64,000 nt of DNA from Acidobacteriota bacterium (lineage in GTDB: Bacteria; Acidobacteriota; Holophagae; Acanthopleuribacterales; Acanthopleuribacteraceae), in NCBI GenBank assembly GCA_020439745.1, contig JAGQSC010000019.1:434001-498000 (forward strand), in the 5' to 3' direction. The notes beneath the pieces are model-generated. The model saw nothing but the letters and a program-made list of their open reading frames with translations. It was not told the origin of the DNA and ran no database searches. The stretch's first letter is position 1. Every line of letters starts with the position of its first letter. Position numbers and translations under genes: made by a program. Shown here piece after piece: positions 49,742 through 58,899 of the stretch.

Positions 49742-50449
49742 GTGACCATAACCGAAATCATGGATCAACTCAAAACCATGGGTAGCCCACAAACTGCATC
49801 CATGCTGGCCAAACACGGCGCGCCCGAAAACATGTTCGGTGTCAAAGTGGCGGACCTCAAGAAAATCCTCAAACGCATCAAGAACGATCAGGCTATGGCT
49901 GAAGCGCTGTTCGATACGGGCAACGGCGATGCCATGTACCTTGCCACCCTGGCTGCTGATGCCCGCAAAGCCACGCCAGAGCTACTTACACGCTGGGCCG
50001 AGTCATCGACCTGGTACATGGTAAACGAATACGGCATTGCCGGTGTGGCTGCCGAAGGACCTCACGGTTGGTCGTTGGGCTTGACTTGGATTGAAAGTGA
50101 TCTGGAACAAGTGGCCACCACAGGATGGGCCACCTTAGCCGGCGTAGTGGCTGTGGCTGAAGATGATGAGTTGGATCATCAGGCGATAAGCGCACTTTTG
50201 GATCGTGTAGCCGAAGAACTGCATCGTTGCCCCAACCGTGTGCGATACACCATGAACGGATTCGTCATTGGTGTAGGCTGTTACGTACCTGCACTCAGCG
50301 CCAAAGCCCGCCAGATCGGCGAGCAACTGGGCAAAGTTAAGGTGGACATGGGGGGTACGGCATGCAAAGTGCCCTCAGCGCCTGAATACATCGACAAAGT
50401 GGTCCAAATGGGGCGCCTGGGCAAGAAACGCAAAACCGTCCGTTGTTAA
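49742..50449 (+). CDS. AlkD-like DNA alkylation repair protein
   Basis: 235 residues of HEAT-like helices. Markers are MFGVKVADLKKILKRIK, the WYMVNEYGIAGVAAEGPHGW segment, and a conserved Asp/Trp set typical of AlkD/AlkC-like glycosylases that remove N3- and N7-alkylpurines by flipping bases out without intercalation. The start is GTG at 49742 with AGGAG six bases upstream. A lysine-rich C-terminus may contact DNA. Activity of this subgroup is not proven, so the name is by family. Confidence 0.82.
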   Translation: MTITEIMDQLKTMGSPQTASMLAKHGAPENMFGVKVADLKKILKRIKNDQAMAEALFDTGNGDAMYLATLAADARKATPELLTRWAESSTWYMVNEYGIAGVAAEGPHGWSLGLTWIESDLEQVATTGWATLAGVVAVAEDDELDHQAISALLDRVAEELHRCPNRVRYTMNGFVIGVGCYVPALSAKARQIGEQLGKVKVDMGGTACKVPSAPEYIDKVVQMGRLGKKRKTVRC

Positions 50450-50490
50450 TGTGGATGACGTAGTGTTACAAGGCCGAGAAATGAGGGAGT

Positions 50491-50522
50491 GCGCTAGCGA
50501 CCATGCAAAGGTCATGTAGCGC
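50491..50522. repeat. Imperfect hairpin in the 50450-50614 gap
   Basis: GCGCTA (50491-50496) pairs with TAGCGC (50517-50522), and inside it GACC (50499-50502) pairs with GGTC (50510-50513). There is no T-tract. It may be a weak terminator for the gene upstream or part of the ankyrin gene leader. Confidence 0.35.
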
Positions 50523-50614
50523 TACGTAAAAGCAGTGTTTGCCTAAGATTGTGTTGGAAAAGTGAGTGTGGGCGCGTTGAATAGGATGTACATCCAAATC
50601 ATAAGAGGTGACCC

Positions 50615-52039
50615 ATGGCCCAGCATGCAACTGTCCAATCACCCTGCCACCAGTCCTGGTCCAAAATGACCGGCTCATCCACCCGACGATTCTGCAAGCA
50701 CTGCGAAAAACACGTCCATTGGATCGACGCCCTCGATCCCCGGGAGTTGCAATGGCTGGTACGAAAAAACCAAGGTAATTTGTGTGTGCGTTTCAACCAG
50801 GCACCCAAATACCCATGGACCACCCAACAAGAACAGGCTCCCGCCTATCATTGGCTACGCCGATCAGGGGTCGCATTGGGCCTGGCTGCTTTTGCACTGG
50901 GCGCATCCGCACAGGATCACGTGATCCACGGCTTCATTACCAGCGAGACACCCAAGGCCATCAACCACCTAACATCAACGGTAACGCTGCGTTTCGAAAA
51001 TGGTACAGAGTTCCAAACGGTACCCGACCTGACGGGTCACTTTCGCATTGAAACCACACAATCAGGACCTTTTGACCTTACCGTCGAAAACAACTCGAAT
51101 CTTGAAACCGCCGTCAAGGGAACCTTGGATGCATTCAGTCACCAAATCGAATTGCAGGTGCCGGCCGTCAGAATGATGGGCACCTACTCCGGACCCCATC
51201 CCATTTATCAATTGACGACCACGTCTCATTTGCGCACGGCTGGCCCCGAAACGAGTCCTTTGGTCAAGGCCATTGCCGACCGCAACCTAGACGAGGTCCA
51301 ACGCCTTCTTGACTCGGGCTTGTCGGTCCATGAACGCACAAAATATGGCGATACCCTCCTCATGGTGAGTTTTCGCAGCCTTGAAATTGCTGACTTACTC
51401 ATCAGCCGCGGCGCGGATGTCAACGCACAAAACGATTTCGGCGTTTCGGTCCTGAGCTTCTCGCTGCTTGGCAGTTCCGAGCTCACCCTGAGTTTGCTCG
51501 ATCAGGGTGCAAACCCGAATCTTCCAGACGATCAAGGGATCACGCCGCTGATGATCGCAGCCCTCAATGGCGACCTCACCGTTTTTGAGGCGATGTTGGA
51601 CCGGGGAGGCACGTGGACGGCTAAGGACCACTATGGCCAAGGCCTACTCCATTACGCGGCCATGACCCAAGAAACCCAGTCTACGGACGTCATCGAGAAA
51701 CTGGCCCATGCCAACCAGATCAATCTCAATGAGAAGGACATCTGGGGTGAAACAGCCCTGATGAAGGCCGCGCTCATGGGCAGGTCAGATACCGTCAAAG
51801 TTCTGATTCAAGCAGGATCAGAGACCGATCATCGCAATCTGTGGGGGCACGATGCCGCGCTTTTGGCCAGTTTCGGATCCAATTTGGAAACGCTTGCCCT
51901 GTTGGCCCCGATTAGCGACAACCTGCCAGACCATGCAGGTCACAGCCACTATGACCATCTGGAATACGACTACCTGATGGTTCGATTCGACGAGATGATG
52001 CGCGGCGTTACAGACATATCGAATCCATCAAGCCTCTAA
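50615..52039 (+). CDS. Membrane-anchored ankyrin-repeat protein with N-terminal Cys motif
   Basis: 474 residues. A cytoplasmic N-terminus carries FCKHCEKHVHWIDAL and later GNLCVRF, a CxxC...C pattern seen at the start of some envelope proteins with carboxypeptidase-like domains. A transmembrane helix spans about 85-100. Then a carboxypeptidase-regulatory-like beta domain (VIHGFITSETPKA to PFDLTV) and, from about residue 205, six or seven ankyrin repeats (DEVQRLLDSGLSVHER, ADVNAQNDFGVSVLS, GITPLMIAALNGD, ETALMKAALMGRSDTVKV). The ankyrin array is predicted to be periplasmic. AAGAGGTGA precedes the ATG. The partner is unknown. Confidence 0.8.
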   Translation: MAQHATVQSPCHQSWSKMTGSSTRRFCKHCEKHVHWIDALDPRELQWLVRKNQGNLCVRFNQAPKYPWTTQQEQAPAYHWLRRSGVALGLAAFALGASAQDHVIHGFITSETPKAINHLTSTVTLRFENGTEFQTVPDLTGHFRIETTQSGPFDLTVENNSNLETAVKGTLDAFSHQIELQVPAVRMMGTYSGPHPIYQLTTTSHLRTAGPETSPLVKAIADRNLDEVQRLLDSGLSVHERTKYGDTLLMVSFRSLEIADLLISRGADVNAQNDFGVSVLSFSLLGSSELTLSLLDQGANPNLPDDQGITPLMIAALNGDLTVFEAMLDRGGTWTAKDHYGQGLLHYAAMTQETQSTDVIEKLAHANQINLNEKDIWGETALMKAALMGRSDTVKVLIQAGSETDHRNLWGHDAALLASFGSNLETLALLAPISDNLPDHAGHSHYDHLEYDYLMVRFDEMMRGVTDISNPSSL

Positions 52040-52130
52040 CTCCTGGCTGCGTTGATTGTAAAAGTGGTTGAAAAAGTGCGTTTAAGCGCTACGATGAAAA
52101 CCATTAGATGTACCTCCACCTGAGGGGGAA

Positions 52131-52161
52131 TAAAAGGCCACCGGGACTTTGCCCGGTGGCC
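52131..52161 (-). terminator. Rho-independent terminator of the cys operon
   Basis: GGCCACCGGG and CCCGGTGGCC form a perfect 10-bp stem with a six-base loop (52136-52161). On the minus strand it is followed by TTTTATT. It lies 33 bp after the cysK stop and should end the cysH-cysK transcript. Confidence 0.93.
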
Positions 52162-52194
52162 GATCCATTTTCATCGCACACGACCAAGCTTTAA

Positions 52195-53154
52195 TCAGAT
52201 TTCGGCGAGGACGGGTTCAGGTAGATCGGTGAACAGGACCGTGCTCAGATAGCGTTCGCCGTTGCTGGGAACGATGGCCACAACGCGAAGACCCGCACCA
52301 CTGCCAGTTTCAGATGCGAGTTCGCGGGCGACCCTACGGGCTGCATGGACAATGGCGCCCGTACTAATGCCCACCAACAAGCCGTACTTCGTGGCTAAGC
52401 TACGAGAAGTTGCGATGGCGTCGTCCAGGCTACTGGTTTTCACCTCATCGATCAGGTCGGTGTCGAGGATGGACGGCACAAAACCTGCCCCGATGCCCTG
52501 AATCTTATGCGGACCAGGTGCACCACCGCTTAACACAGGCGACTCCACCGGCTCCACGGCGACCAGTTTGATGTTGGGTAGTTTTTCGCGTAGGAACTTG
52601 CCAGCCCCGGCAAAAGTGCCACCTGTCCCAACCCCTGCCACAAAGGCCGATAGTTGGCCATCCGTATCTCGCAGGATTTCCGGTCCCGTGGTGCGGTAAT
52701 GAATCTCCACATTGGCCGGATTATCAAATTGAAGTGCCCGGAAGGCACCTTCCTTCTCAGCAATCTGATTAGCCACCTCAATAGCACCCTTCATGCCCTT
52801 AGCGCCCGGGGTCAGCACCAACTCAGCGCCATAGGCAAGTAATATCCGCCGCCGTTCCAGACTCATGGTGTCGGGCATGGTGAGCTTCAGGCGGTAACCT
52901 TTGGAGGCGGCAATCATGGCCAGGCCAATCCCGGTGTTACCGCTGGTTGCCTCGACGATCAGGTCGCCGGGTTTCAGTTTTCCTTTTCGTTCCGCATCCT
53001 CAATTACACCTAACGCCAGTCGGTCCTTGACGCTGCCGCCGGGGTTCTGGAACTCCAGTTTCACGAGCACTTCAGCCGTTTCTTTAGATGCGGCATCCAG
53101 ACGCACCAGAGGGGTGTTACCAATCACTTGATCCACACGATCGTAAATATTCAT
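52195..53154 (-). CDS. cysK: Cysteine synthase A
   Basis: 319 residues. The PLP enzyme that makes cysteine from O-acetylserine and sulfide. The PLP lysine is in NPGGSVKDRLAL, TSGNTGIGLAM is the substrate/phosphate loop, and VAGVGTGGTFAGAG binds the PLP phosphate. It is the last gene of the cys operon and its product is the final reaction, incorporating the sulfide made by the genes upstream. Confidence 0.95.
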   Translation of the reverse strand: MNIYDRVDQVIGNTPLVRLDAASKETAEVLVKLEFQNPGGSVKDRLALGVIEDAERKGKLKPGDLIVEATSGNTGIGLAMIAASKGYRLKLTMPDTMSLERRRILLAYGAELVLTPGAKGMKGAIEVANQIAEKEGAFRALQFDNPANVEIHYRTTGPEILRDTDGQLSAFVAGVGTGGTFAGAGKFLREKLPNIKLVAVEPVESPVLSGGAPGPHKIQGIGAGFVPSILDTDLIDEVKTSSLDDAIATSRSLATKYGLLVGISTGAIVHAARRVARELASETGSGAGLRVVAIVPSNGERYLSTVLFTDLPEPVLAEI

Positions 53155-53167
53155 GTTTGCTCCTTGT

Positions 53168-53908
53168 TCATGAAATACGGGTTTGCGCGACCGGCTGAGT
53201 CAGCACGGTTACGGTTGGGCCCACAACGATGGTGGCGGGCGATTCAAAGTTAAGTGTTCCTTGTTCCAGATCACTGAGTGTACCAATCCATTGACTTTGT
53301 TGGGGAAGGGTCGCATGGCTGATGACGGCAACAGGTGTCCAGGCAGCGCGGCCATGGCGTCGCAAAGCATGTGCCACATCCGTGATGGCCGCCGCACCCA
53401 TCAGAATAACGGCCGTATCCACCCGCGCAGCTGCTTCCAAATCTGCAGGTGGAAGTCCCTTGCCGCGTTGTGCGGTAAATACACCAAACGAGGCTGCGAG
53501 ACCGCGATAGGTGAGCGGAATCCCTGCCGCGGCTGGTGCCGCAACGACCGAGCTCAGACCGGGTACGACCTCGTAGCTGATCCCTTCCGAGATGAGCACG
53601 GCAATTTCCTCGCCACCTCGGCCGTATACAAAAGGATCGCCGCCCTTAAGACGCACCACATGCATGCCTTTTCGAGCACGTTGCACCATGACATCCATGA
53701 TCATGCCTTGCGTCGCTGCCTGATCACGGCCCGGCCGTTTACCGACAAACACGCGTTCGCAGGTTTCGGGGCAATAATCCAACACGGCCGGGTCGATCAA
53801 ACGGTCATACAGCACGCAATCGGCCTGTTGCAAAACGGAGACCGCACGCAAGGTCAATAGGTCTGCTGCGCCGGGCCCAGCGCCCACCAACGAAACAAAT
53901 CCCATCAT
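53168..53908 (-). CDS. cobA: Uroporphyrinogen-III C-methyltransferase
   Basis: 246 residues. It methylates uroporphyrinogen III twice with SAM to precorrin-2, the start of siroheme synthesis. Motifs: SLVGAGPGAADLLTLRA, DRLIDPAVL, VRLKGGDPFVYGRGGEE and YEVVPGLSSV. It is a stand-alone CysG C-terminal domain. It overlaps the precorrin-2 dehydrogenase gene as ATGA. Siroheme is the cofactor of the sulfite reductase encoded upstream in the same operon. Confidence 0.93.
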   Translation of the reverse strand: MMGFVSLVGAGPGAADLLTLRAVSVLQQADCVLYDRLIDPAVLDYCPETCERVFVGKRPGRDQAATQGMIMDVMVQRARKGMHVVRLKGGDPFVYGRGGEEIAVLISEGISYEVVPGLSSVVAAPAAAGIPLTYRGLAASFGVFTAQRGKGLPPADLEAAARVDTAVILMGAAAITDVAHALRRHGRAAWTPVAVISHATLPQQSQWIGTLSDLEQGTLNFESPATIVVGPTVTVLTQPVAQTRIS

Positions 53909-54483
53909 GACATCACCTCGGACGCAGCCTGCCGCACCAACCTAGCCATATCTTCCGCTTGCGACGTTTCTTTTAGTCGACTCAGGCATTTTGGAACCAG
54001 GTGGCGCCAAAAAGCGCGCCGTTCTTCGAACGTGTCAAAACGGCGCTGGACCTGTGGACGCAGTGCGCCCAATAGAGTAGCCAGGTGTGCCACTTTGTCC
54101 GTCAGGATTTCTTGGCCAATGCGGTCGCGGATCCACTGCGCTAAGACAGGACTCGTGCCTGAGCTGGACACGGCCACTTCAACCGGACCTCTCGTCACTT
54201 TGGCGGGGAAAAAAAAGTCACAGTCGGACGGTACGTCGGCCACATTGACGAGAATCCCTTTCTGCTTTGCGTATTGATGTGCTTTTCGGTTGGAGTTCAC
54301 ATCTGCCGCGGCGACCACCAACGAAATACCCTTGAAATCATCCTCCTTTAGCTCAGGTCCGGCCACATGGCTTACGCAATAACCTGCCTTTTGAAGCAGT
54401 TCGATTTTGCTGTCTGCCATGGGACCCGTTCCCACAATTAGGGCCCGCCTACCGCGCGGCTGTAACACGATGCTCAAACTCAT
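53905..54483 (-). CDS. cysG: Precorrin-2 dehydrogenase/sirohydrochlorin ferrochelatase
   Basis: About 192 residues, like Met8 or the N-terminal half of CysG. It oxidises precorrin-2 to sirohydrochlorin with NAD and may insert iron. The Rossmann loop is ALIVGTGPMADSKIELL, with later VAAADVNSN, NVADVPSDCDFFFPA and EVAVSSSGTSPVLA. The ATG at 54483 has AGGAG at good spacing; the ATG at 54489 is too close to it. The 5' end overlaps the sulfite reductase gene by 35 bp. Confidence 0.88.
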   Translation of the reverse strand: MSLSIVLQPRGRRALIVGTGPMADSKIELLQKAGYCVSHVAGPELKEDDFKGISLVVAAADVNSNRKAHQYAKQKGILVNVADVPSDCDFFFPAKVTRGPVEVAVSSSGTSPVLAQWIRDRIGQEILTDKVAHLATLLGALRPQVQRRFDTFEERRAFWRHLVPKCLSRLKETSQAEDMARLVRQAASEVMS

Positions 54484-56227
54484 GTTCATACTCCTTGTAG
54501 GGCACAGTCTTGGCCATCAGATCAGCCGTGTCACCGTGACCGCTGAACAGTTCCACCAGGCCGCTGGTGCCCAACCTGCGGTTGAAGGTGCCCAGACTCT
54601 CCCCGTCCACAGCACTCTTGCGATAGGCCTGAAACAACAGGTTCAACAGTTGCGTCACCCGCTCTTTTGGCACCGATCGCAAATACTCCTTGCCTTCCAA
54701 GCGGAGTGGTCGTCCTTGATGGCGGCCGTCCTCGGTGCCGCCAAACTTGAACTGGTACCGGTTCAAACCGGAACCCACCAGGCCAATAGCTTTGGTACCT
54801 GGGCGAAAGCACTGACGTTCACAGCCGGTGACACCGATCGACGTGACAAGATCACCCCACCCCAAAGCCTCCAATTCATCGATCAGTTGGGGTTCGAATT
54901 TCTCGCTGTCGGTGTAGGCCAAGCGACAAGTGTCACGTCCCACGCACGCACCCGATTGCAGCCTCAGCCTCGAATAGGGTTGACCATATCGCTGGCCGTA
55001 ACCATGTACGACCAGCAATGATTCGAAATCCCGTGTCGCCTGATTTGGCACGCCATGAAACACCAGATCCTGATTGGCTGTGATCGAAACCGAGACGGGA
55101 AACGATGCCAATAGTTGGCCCACCAAACGCAGCAATTGGCCGTTCGGGCTCGAATCGATGAGCCGACCGTTTTCCACGAACATACCAAAATCCAGTTGCT
55201 CGCCATGTCGCATCCATCCGTGGTGTAAATGTCGCGCACCCACATCTGGTAAGCCGCGTAATGAGCCGAGCCTAATGCCACTTCGGTCACTCACTTGCTT
55301 GCGGAACCATTCGATCCCTTGACTGCGAATGAGGTACTTGAGCCGCGCATGATGGCGCTGCTCACGATTGCCCCAATCGCGATGGACGCCCACAATAGCG
55401 TTCGCGACCTGCCTCAGTTGCCCACGATCAATCCGTGCCAATGGCAAGGCCAACATGGAGGCGGTGGATTTGCCCAGTTTTTCGCCTTGGCCCCCGCCTA
55501 CCCATACCCACACTCGTTCTCCGTGAGACTCAAGGTCGGGGGTAAAACCGAGATCATGCGTTCGGACTTCGACACAATTGTCCAGAACCAGCTCATCCCC
55601 CTGCCGTGTGATCGCACCCACCCCAATCTTGAATTTGCGGTTCAAGAGTTGGGGCCCATAGTCAAATCGGGGACCCGAATCCTCAACTGCGTTGGGGTCG
55701 ATGGCAAACACCTCAATGAATGGCGCCAAGGGTAACTCAAACCACTGAGCGAGATCACGGGCCACGTCGTTTGCTGGGAATGGGCCCCTATGTGCCAAGG
55801 GGCACGACATCACATTGCGCACGTTGTCGCCGCAGGCATTCAAGCTGCGCAGCCCCGACTCGGCAGCCGCTTTGACAATGGCCAATACCCCGGGTTTGTC
55901 CACCCAGTGAAACTGAATTGCTTGCCGGGTCGTCAACCGCAAGGATGCCTCGCCTTGAGGATTAATGGCGTGTTTCCTTGCCAGATCATCGAGTAGTTGC
56001 CACTGGTTGTAAGAGAGTGGACCCCCACCAGGAACAGCCAGTCGAATCATGTACATCCAGTCCTTTTCGCGTCCCGATTGGGCACGGTTGAACTGCATAT
56101 AGATACCGTGTGACTTGGCGACCTGTTCCAGATCCTCCTCAATATCGGGACGCTCAAAGTCGCGAAAGGCTTCGGTCAAGCCGCCATTCAGGCCACGTTC
56201 GGCCTTAATACGTTCCACATCACTCAT
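54449..56227 (-). CDS. sir: Sulfite reductase, siroheme/[4Fe-4S] haemoprotein
   Basis: 592 residues with the duplicated ferredoxin-like halves of the nitrite/sulfite reductase family. The cluster/siroheme ligands are CVGRDTC and CERQC within GVTGCERQCFRP, which align with the usual Cx5C and Cx3C. Arg/Lys anion-binding residues occur in RLTTRQAIQFHW and NACGDNVRNVMSCP. It reduces sulfite to sulfide with six electrons. Location between cysN and siroheme genes favours sulfite over nitrite. No flavoprotein partner (cysJ) is seen, so ferredoxin is the likely donor. Confidence 0.92.
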   Translation of the reverse strand: MSDVERIKAERGLNGGLTEAFRDFERPDIEEDLEQVAKSHGIYMQFNRAQSGREKDWMYMIRLAVPGGGPLSYNQWQLLDDLARKHAINPQGEASLRLTTRQAIQFHWVDKPGVLAIVKAAAESGLRSLNACGDNVRNVMSCPLAHRGPFPANDVARDLAQWFELPLAPFIEVFAIDPNAVEDSGPRFDYGPQLLNRKFKIGVGAITRQGDELVLDNCVEVRTHDLGFTPDLESHGERVWVWVGGGQGEKLGKSTASMLALPLARIDRGQLRQVANAIVGVHRDWGNREQRHHARLKYLIRSQGIEWFRKQVSDRSGIRLGSLRGLPDVGARHLHHGWMRHGEQLDFGMFVENGRLIDSSPNGQLLRLVGQLLASFPVSVSITANQDLVFHGVPNQATRDFESLLVVHGYGQRYGQPYSRLRLQSGACVGRDTCRLAYTDSEKFEPQLIDELEALGWGDLVTSIGVTGCERQCFRPGTKAIGLVGSGLNRYQFKFGGTEDGRHQGRPLRLEGKEYLRSVPKERVTQLLNLLFQAYRKSAVDGESLGTFNRRLGTSGLVELFSGHGDTADLMAKTVPYKEYEHEFEHRVTAAR

Positions 56228-57791
56228 GGCGACCTCCGTCTAAATGGCGAGCCACAATCAGTGCAGCCTCTTCCGGGCTGACCAGATGTCGATTGATGGA
56301 AATCCGACCTTCCGCAACCCGGACCTTTTGGTCGTCGTCCATCTCTTCAAACACCACAGCCCAGGTGCTATCCCCGGGGTGAGGGTGGGTCCATAATGCG
56401 ATCACGCCCACACTACGAACAGCCAGATCCACCGACTCTGGATGCTCACGGCCCGTCAACACCAAAGCAGGCTTCGAGTGGCGCGCAAGTAATGCTTGAA
56501 GTACCCGCGCAAAAACGGTGACATCGGCCTCTCCACGGATGGTAACACTGGGCGGTAACCCAGACTTGAGATCGGAATCAAGATCCGTAACCATGCCCGC
56601 AGCCAGTGTGTGGTTGTCCACCGGGTCGATCAGGATAAAGCTGCCCGTCGTTTTGTTGTCGACATAGCGTTCGATGGGAATAGCGCGATGCATCTTCAGC
56701 TGGACCAAACCCAGTTCGTTGAGTTCCAGCCGATCTGCGGCTCGTGTATTGAGACTATCCACGTCCAGCACGTGATCGATGCGCTCCACGATGGCTGCCA
56801 ACCCGGAGGCAGCACTCTTCAGCCAGACATGTTGGCCTGGTTGGAGCGGTTCTGAATGGAACCAAACCAGTCGAGCTTGTAACCGATCGGTCAGTTTAGG
56901 CGGCAAATGGTGATGAACAAGCAGATGGCCGCGACTCACGTCTAGGTCTCGATCAAAGGTCAAGGTAACGGCTGTATCTGCGTCCACGCGTTCTGCCCCG
57001 CCCCGCGCCGTAGCAATGGAGGCAACCCGAGCTCCTTGACCGCTTGGCATGACCAGAACCTCGTCTCCCACAGCGATGTGCCCAGACGCAACGGTTCCAG
57101 AGATTCCGCGATAGCCCTCTGAACGTGCGATCCACTGAACGGGCATGCGGAACGCCTGGGTTTTTCTGTCCCTATTCAGAGGTATGGCTTCCAACGCTTC
57201 CAGAAGGGTAGGTCCTTGGTACCAGCCCATCGATGCACCGCGCACCACCACGTTGTCGCCCTTCAATGCCGAAACCGGAATGGTGATGGCGTCCGTCTTA
57301 CCCAGCGAAGCCAGGTATCGTCCGAAGTCATCTTCAAGCCGTTGAAACACCGATTGACGGTAATCCACCAAGTCCATTTTGTTGACCACCACAATCAAGT
57401 GCGCCGTGTTCATGGTGCTGGCAATCAAGGCATGCCTGCGGCTCTGATCACGAATACCTCTTTGCGCATCGAGCAGAATCACCGCGCAATCGGAGTCCGA
57501 TGCTGCCGTCGCCATGTTGCGCGTGTAAGCGGCATGGCCCGGTGAGTCCGCCAATACAATCCTACGTTCCGACGTGTTCAAGTAGCGAAAAGCGACATCG
57601 ATGGTGATCCCCTGTTCGCGTTCGGCTCGCAGCCCATCGGTCAATCGCGACAGATCCAATTCACCCTTATGTTCCAATTGTTTCAATTGATCAGAAGCCA
57701 CGTTTTGGGTTTCGTACAGCAGTCGTCCAATCAACGTGCTTTTGCCATCGTCTACACTACCTGCGGTCGATACCCTCAATACATCACGCAT
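56220..57791 (-). CDS. cysN: Sulfate adenylyltransferase, GTPase subunit
   Basis: 523 residues, EF-Tu-like. The G1 loop is GSVDDGKSTLIGRLL, G3 is DSPGH, G4 is NKMD. GTP hydrolysis drives APS formation by CysD. There is no C-terminal APS kinase (CysC) fusion. It overlaps the sulfite reductase gene by 8 bp and starts 9 bp after cysD. Confidence 0.96.
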   Translation of the reverse strand: MRDVLRVSTAGSVDDGKSTLIGRLLYETQNVASDQLKQLEHKGELDLSRLTDGLRAEREQGITIDVAFRYLNTSERRIVLADSPGHAAYTRNMATAASDSDCAVILLDAQRGIRDQSRRHALIASTMNTAHLIVVVNKMDLVDYRQSVFQRLEDDFGRYLASLGKTDAITIPVSALKGDNVVVRGASMGWYQGPTLLEALEAIPLNRDRKTQAFRMPVQWIARSEGYRGISGTVASGHIAVGDEVLVMPSGQGARVASIATARGGAERVDADTAVTLTFDRDLDVSRGHLLVHHHLPPKLTDRLQARLVWFHSEPLQPGQHVWLKSAASGLAAIVERIDHVLDVDSLNTRAADRLELNELGLVQLKMHRAIPIERYVDNKTTGSFILIDPVDNHTLAAGMVTDLDSDLKSGLPPSVTIRGEADVTVFARVLQALLARHSKPALVLTGREHPESVDLAVRSVGVIALWTHPHPGDSTWAVVFEEMDDDQKVRVAEGRISINRHLVSPEEAALIVARHLDGGRHE

Positions 57792-57800
57792 GAATTCCTC

Positions 57801-58703
57801 CTAAAAATAGCCCGCTTGTTTCTTGCGTTCCATGGCGTCATCCGAGCCTTGGTCTATGAGGCGTCCGCCCCGTTCAGATGTCGTCGCTGCCTGAACTTCG
57901 GCAATCACCTCGTCCAGATTCGCGGCATGTGATGGATGCGCCGCGGTACACGGCACACAACCCAGTGTGCGGAAGCGACAGGAAATCCAGTGTTCCTCCC
58001 CTTCTAGTCGGTGATGCAGTGGATGGTTCTCAAGGGGAAGCCACTGCTGATTCACTCGCTTCAAAGGTCGCTCTTTCGCAAAGTAAAGCGGCACCAAAGG
58101 GAGTGATTCCCGCCGCAGGTATTGCCAAATATCGCGTTCGGTCCAATTAGAAAGCGGAAAGACGCGGACCGACTCACCTTGTTTCAATCGCGAATTCCAC
58201 AGTTTCCACAGTTCGGGACGTTGATTGCGGGGATCCCACTGTCCGTGTTGGTCACGAAACGAGAAGATGCGCTCCTTGGCGCGTGACTTTTCTTCGTCCC
58301 GCCGCGCACCGCCAATGGCCGCATCGAACGCATGCTTGCGCAACGCTTCAAGCAGGGGTTGCGTTTTGAGTTGGGCACAGCAGGCATCGGTCCCGAGATC
58401 GAGTGGATTGGCACCTGCTTCAATGGCCATTTCATTCCGCGCCACAATAAGCCTTACACCGTATTGGCGCGCCATTTCGTCGCGAAACGCGATCATCTCC
58501 GGGAACTTGTAACCCGTATCCACATGCAACAGAGGGAAAGGAATCGACGCTGGCGCAAATGCCTTTTTGGCCAGATGCAGGAGCACGGTGGAGTCTTTAC
58601 CCACTGAATACAGCAGAACCGGCTTTTGAAATTCAGCCGCCACTTCTCTGAGGATATGGATGGCTTCGTCTTCCAGCGCATCAATGTGCGACGTGGTCAA
58701 CAT
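57801..58703 (-). CDS. cysD: Sulfate adenylyltransferase, catalytic subunit
   Basis: 300 residues of the PP-loop ATP pyrophosphatase family (YSVGKDSTVLLHLAK), with GGARRDEEKSRAKER and FPLSNWTERDIWQYL. With CysN it makes adenosine 5'-phosphosulfate from ATP and sulfate. It overlaps the DUF2061 gene by 23 bp. Confidence 0.96.
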   Translation of the reverse strand: MLTTSHIDALEDEAIHILREVAAEFQKPVLLYSVGKDSTVLLHLAKKAFAPASIPFPLLHVDTGYKFPEMIAFRDEMARQYGVRLIVARNEMAIEAGANPLDLGTDACCAQLKTQPLLEALRKHAFDAAIGGARRDEEKSRAKERIFSFRDQHGQWDPRNQRPELWKLWNSRLKQGESVRVFPLSNWTERDIWQYLRRESLPLVPLYFAKERPLKRVNQQWLPLENHPLHHRLEGEEHWISCRFRTLGCVPCTAAHPSHAANLDEVIAEVQAATTSERGGRLIDQGSDDAMERKKQAGYF

Positions 58704-58896
58704 GCTTCACCTCTCTTGTTTGAATTCGGGTCCAAATCCGCTCGTGTGCCACAAACAATCCGATTTTGGCCACGGCTTCCAGACCGCCAATCGACAGCGA
58801 TAACCGCCAATCTCCTGTAGCGACGAAGGCAACCAGCGCGGTGGTGGTTGTAGCCCAGATCCGCCAGCTAATCGCTTTGACCATTGACATCCACAT
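58681..58896 (-). CDS. DUF2061 membrane protein
   Basis: 71 residues with two hydrophobic helices. VKAISWRIWATTTTALVAF and LSIGGLEAVAKIGLFVAHERIW are the DUF2061 pattern. Members often sit beside cysH/cysD/cysN but have no known activity; a role in sulfate or sulfite handling at the membrane is guessed from context. The start is 3 bp after cysH; a second ATG three codons in is possible. Confidence 0.85.
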   Translation of the reverse strand: MWMSMVKAISWRIWATTTTALVAFVATGDWRLSLSIGGLEAVAKIGLFVAHERIWTRIQTREVKHVDHVAH

Positions 58897-58899
58897 GGT

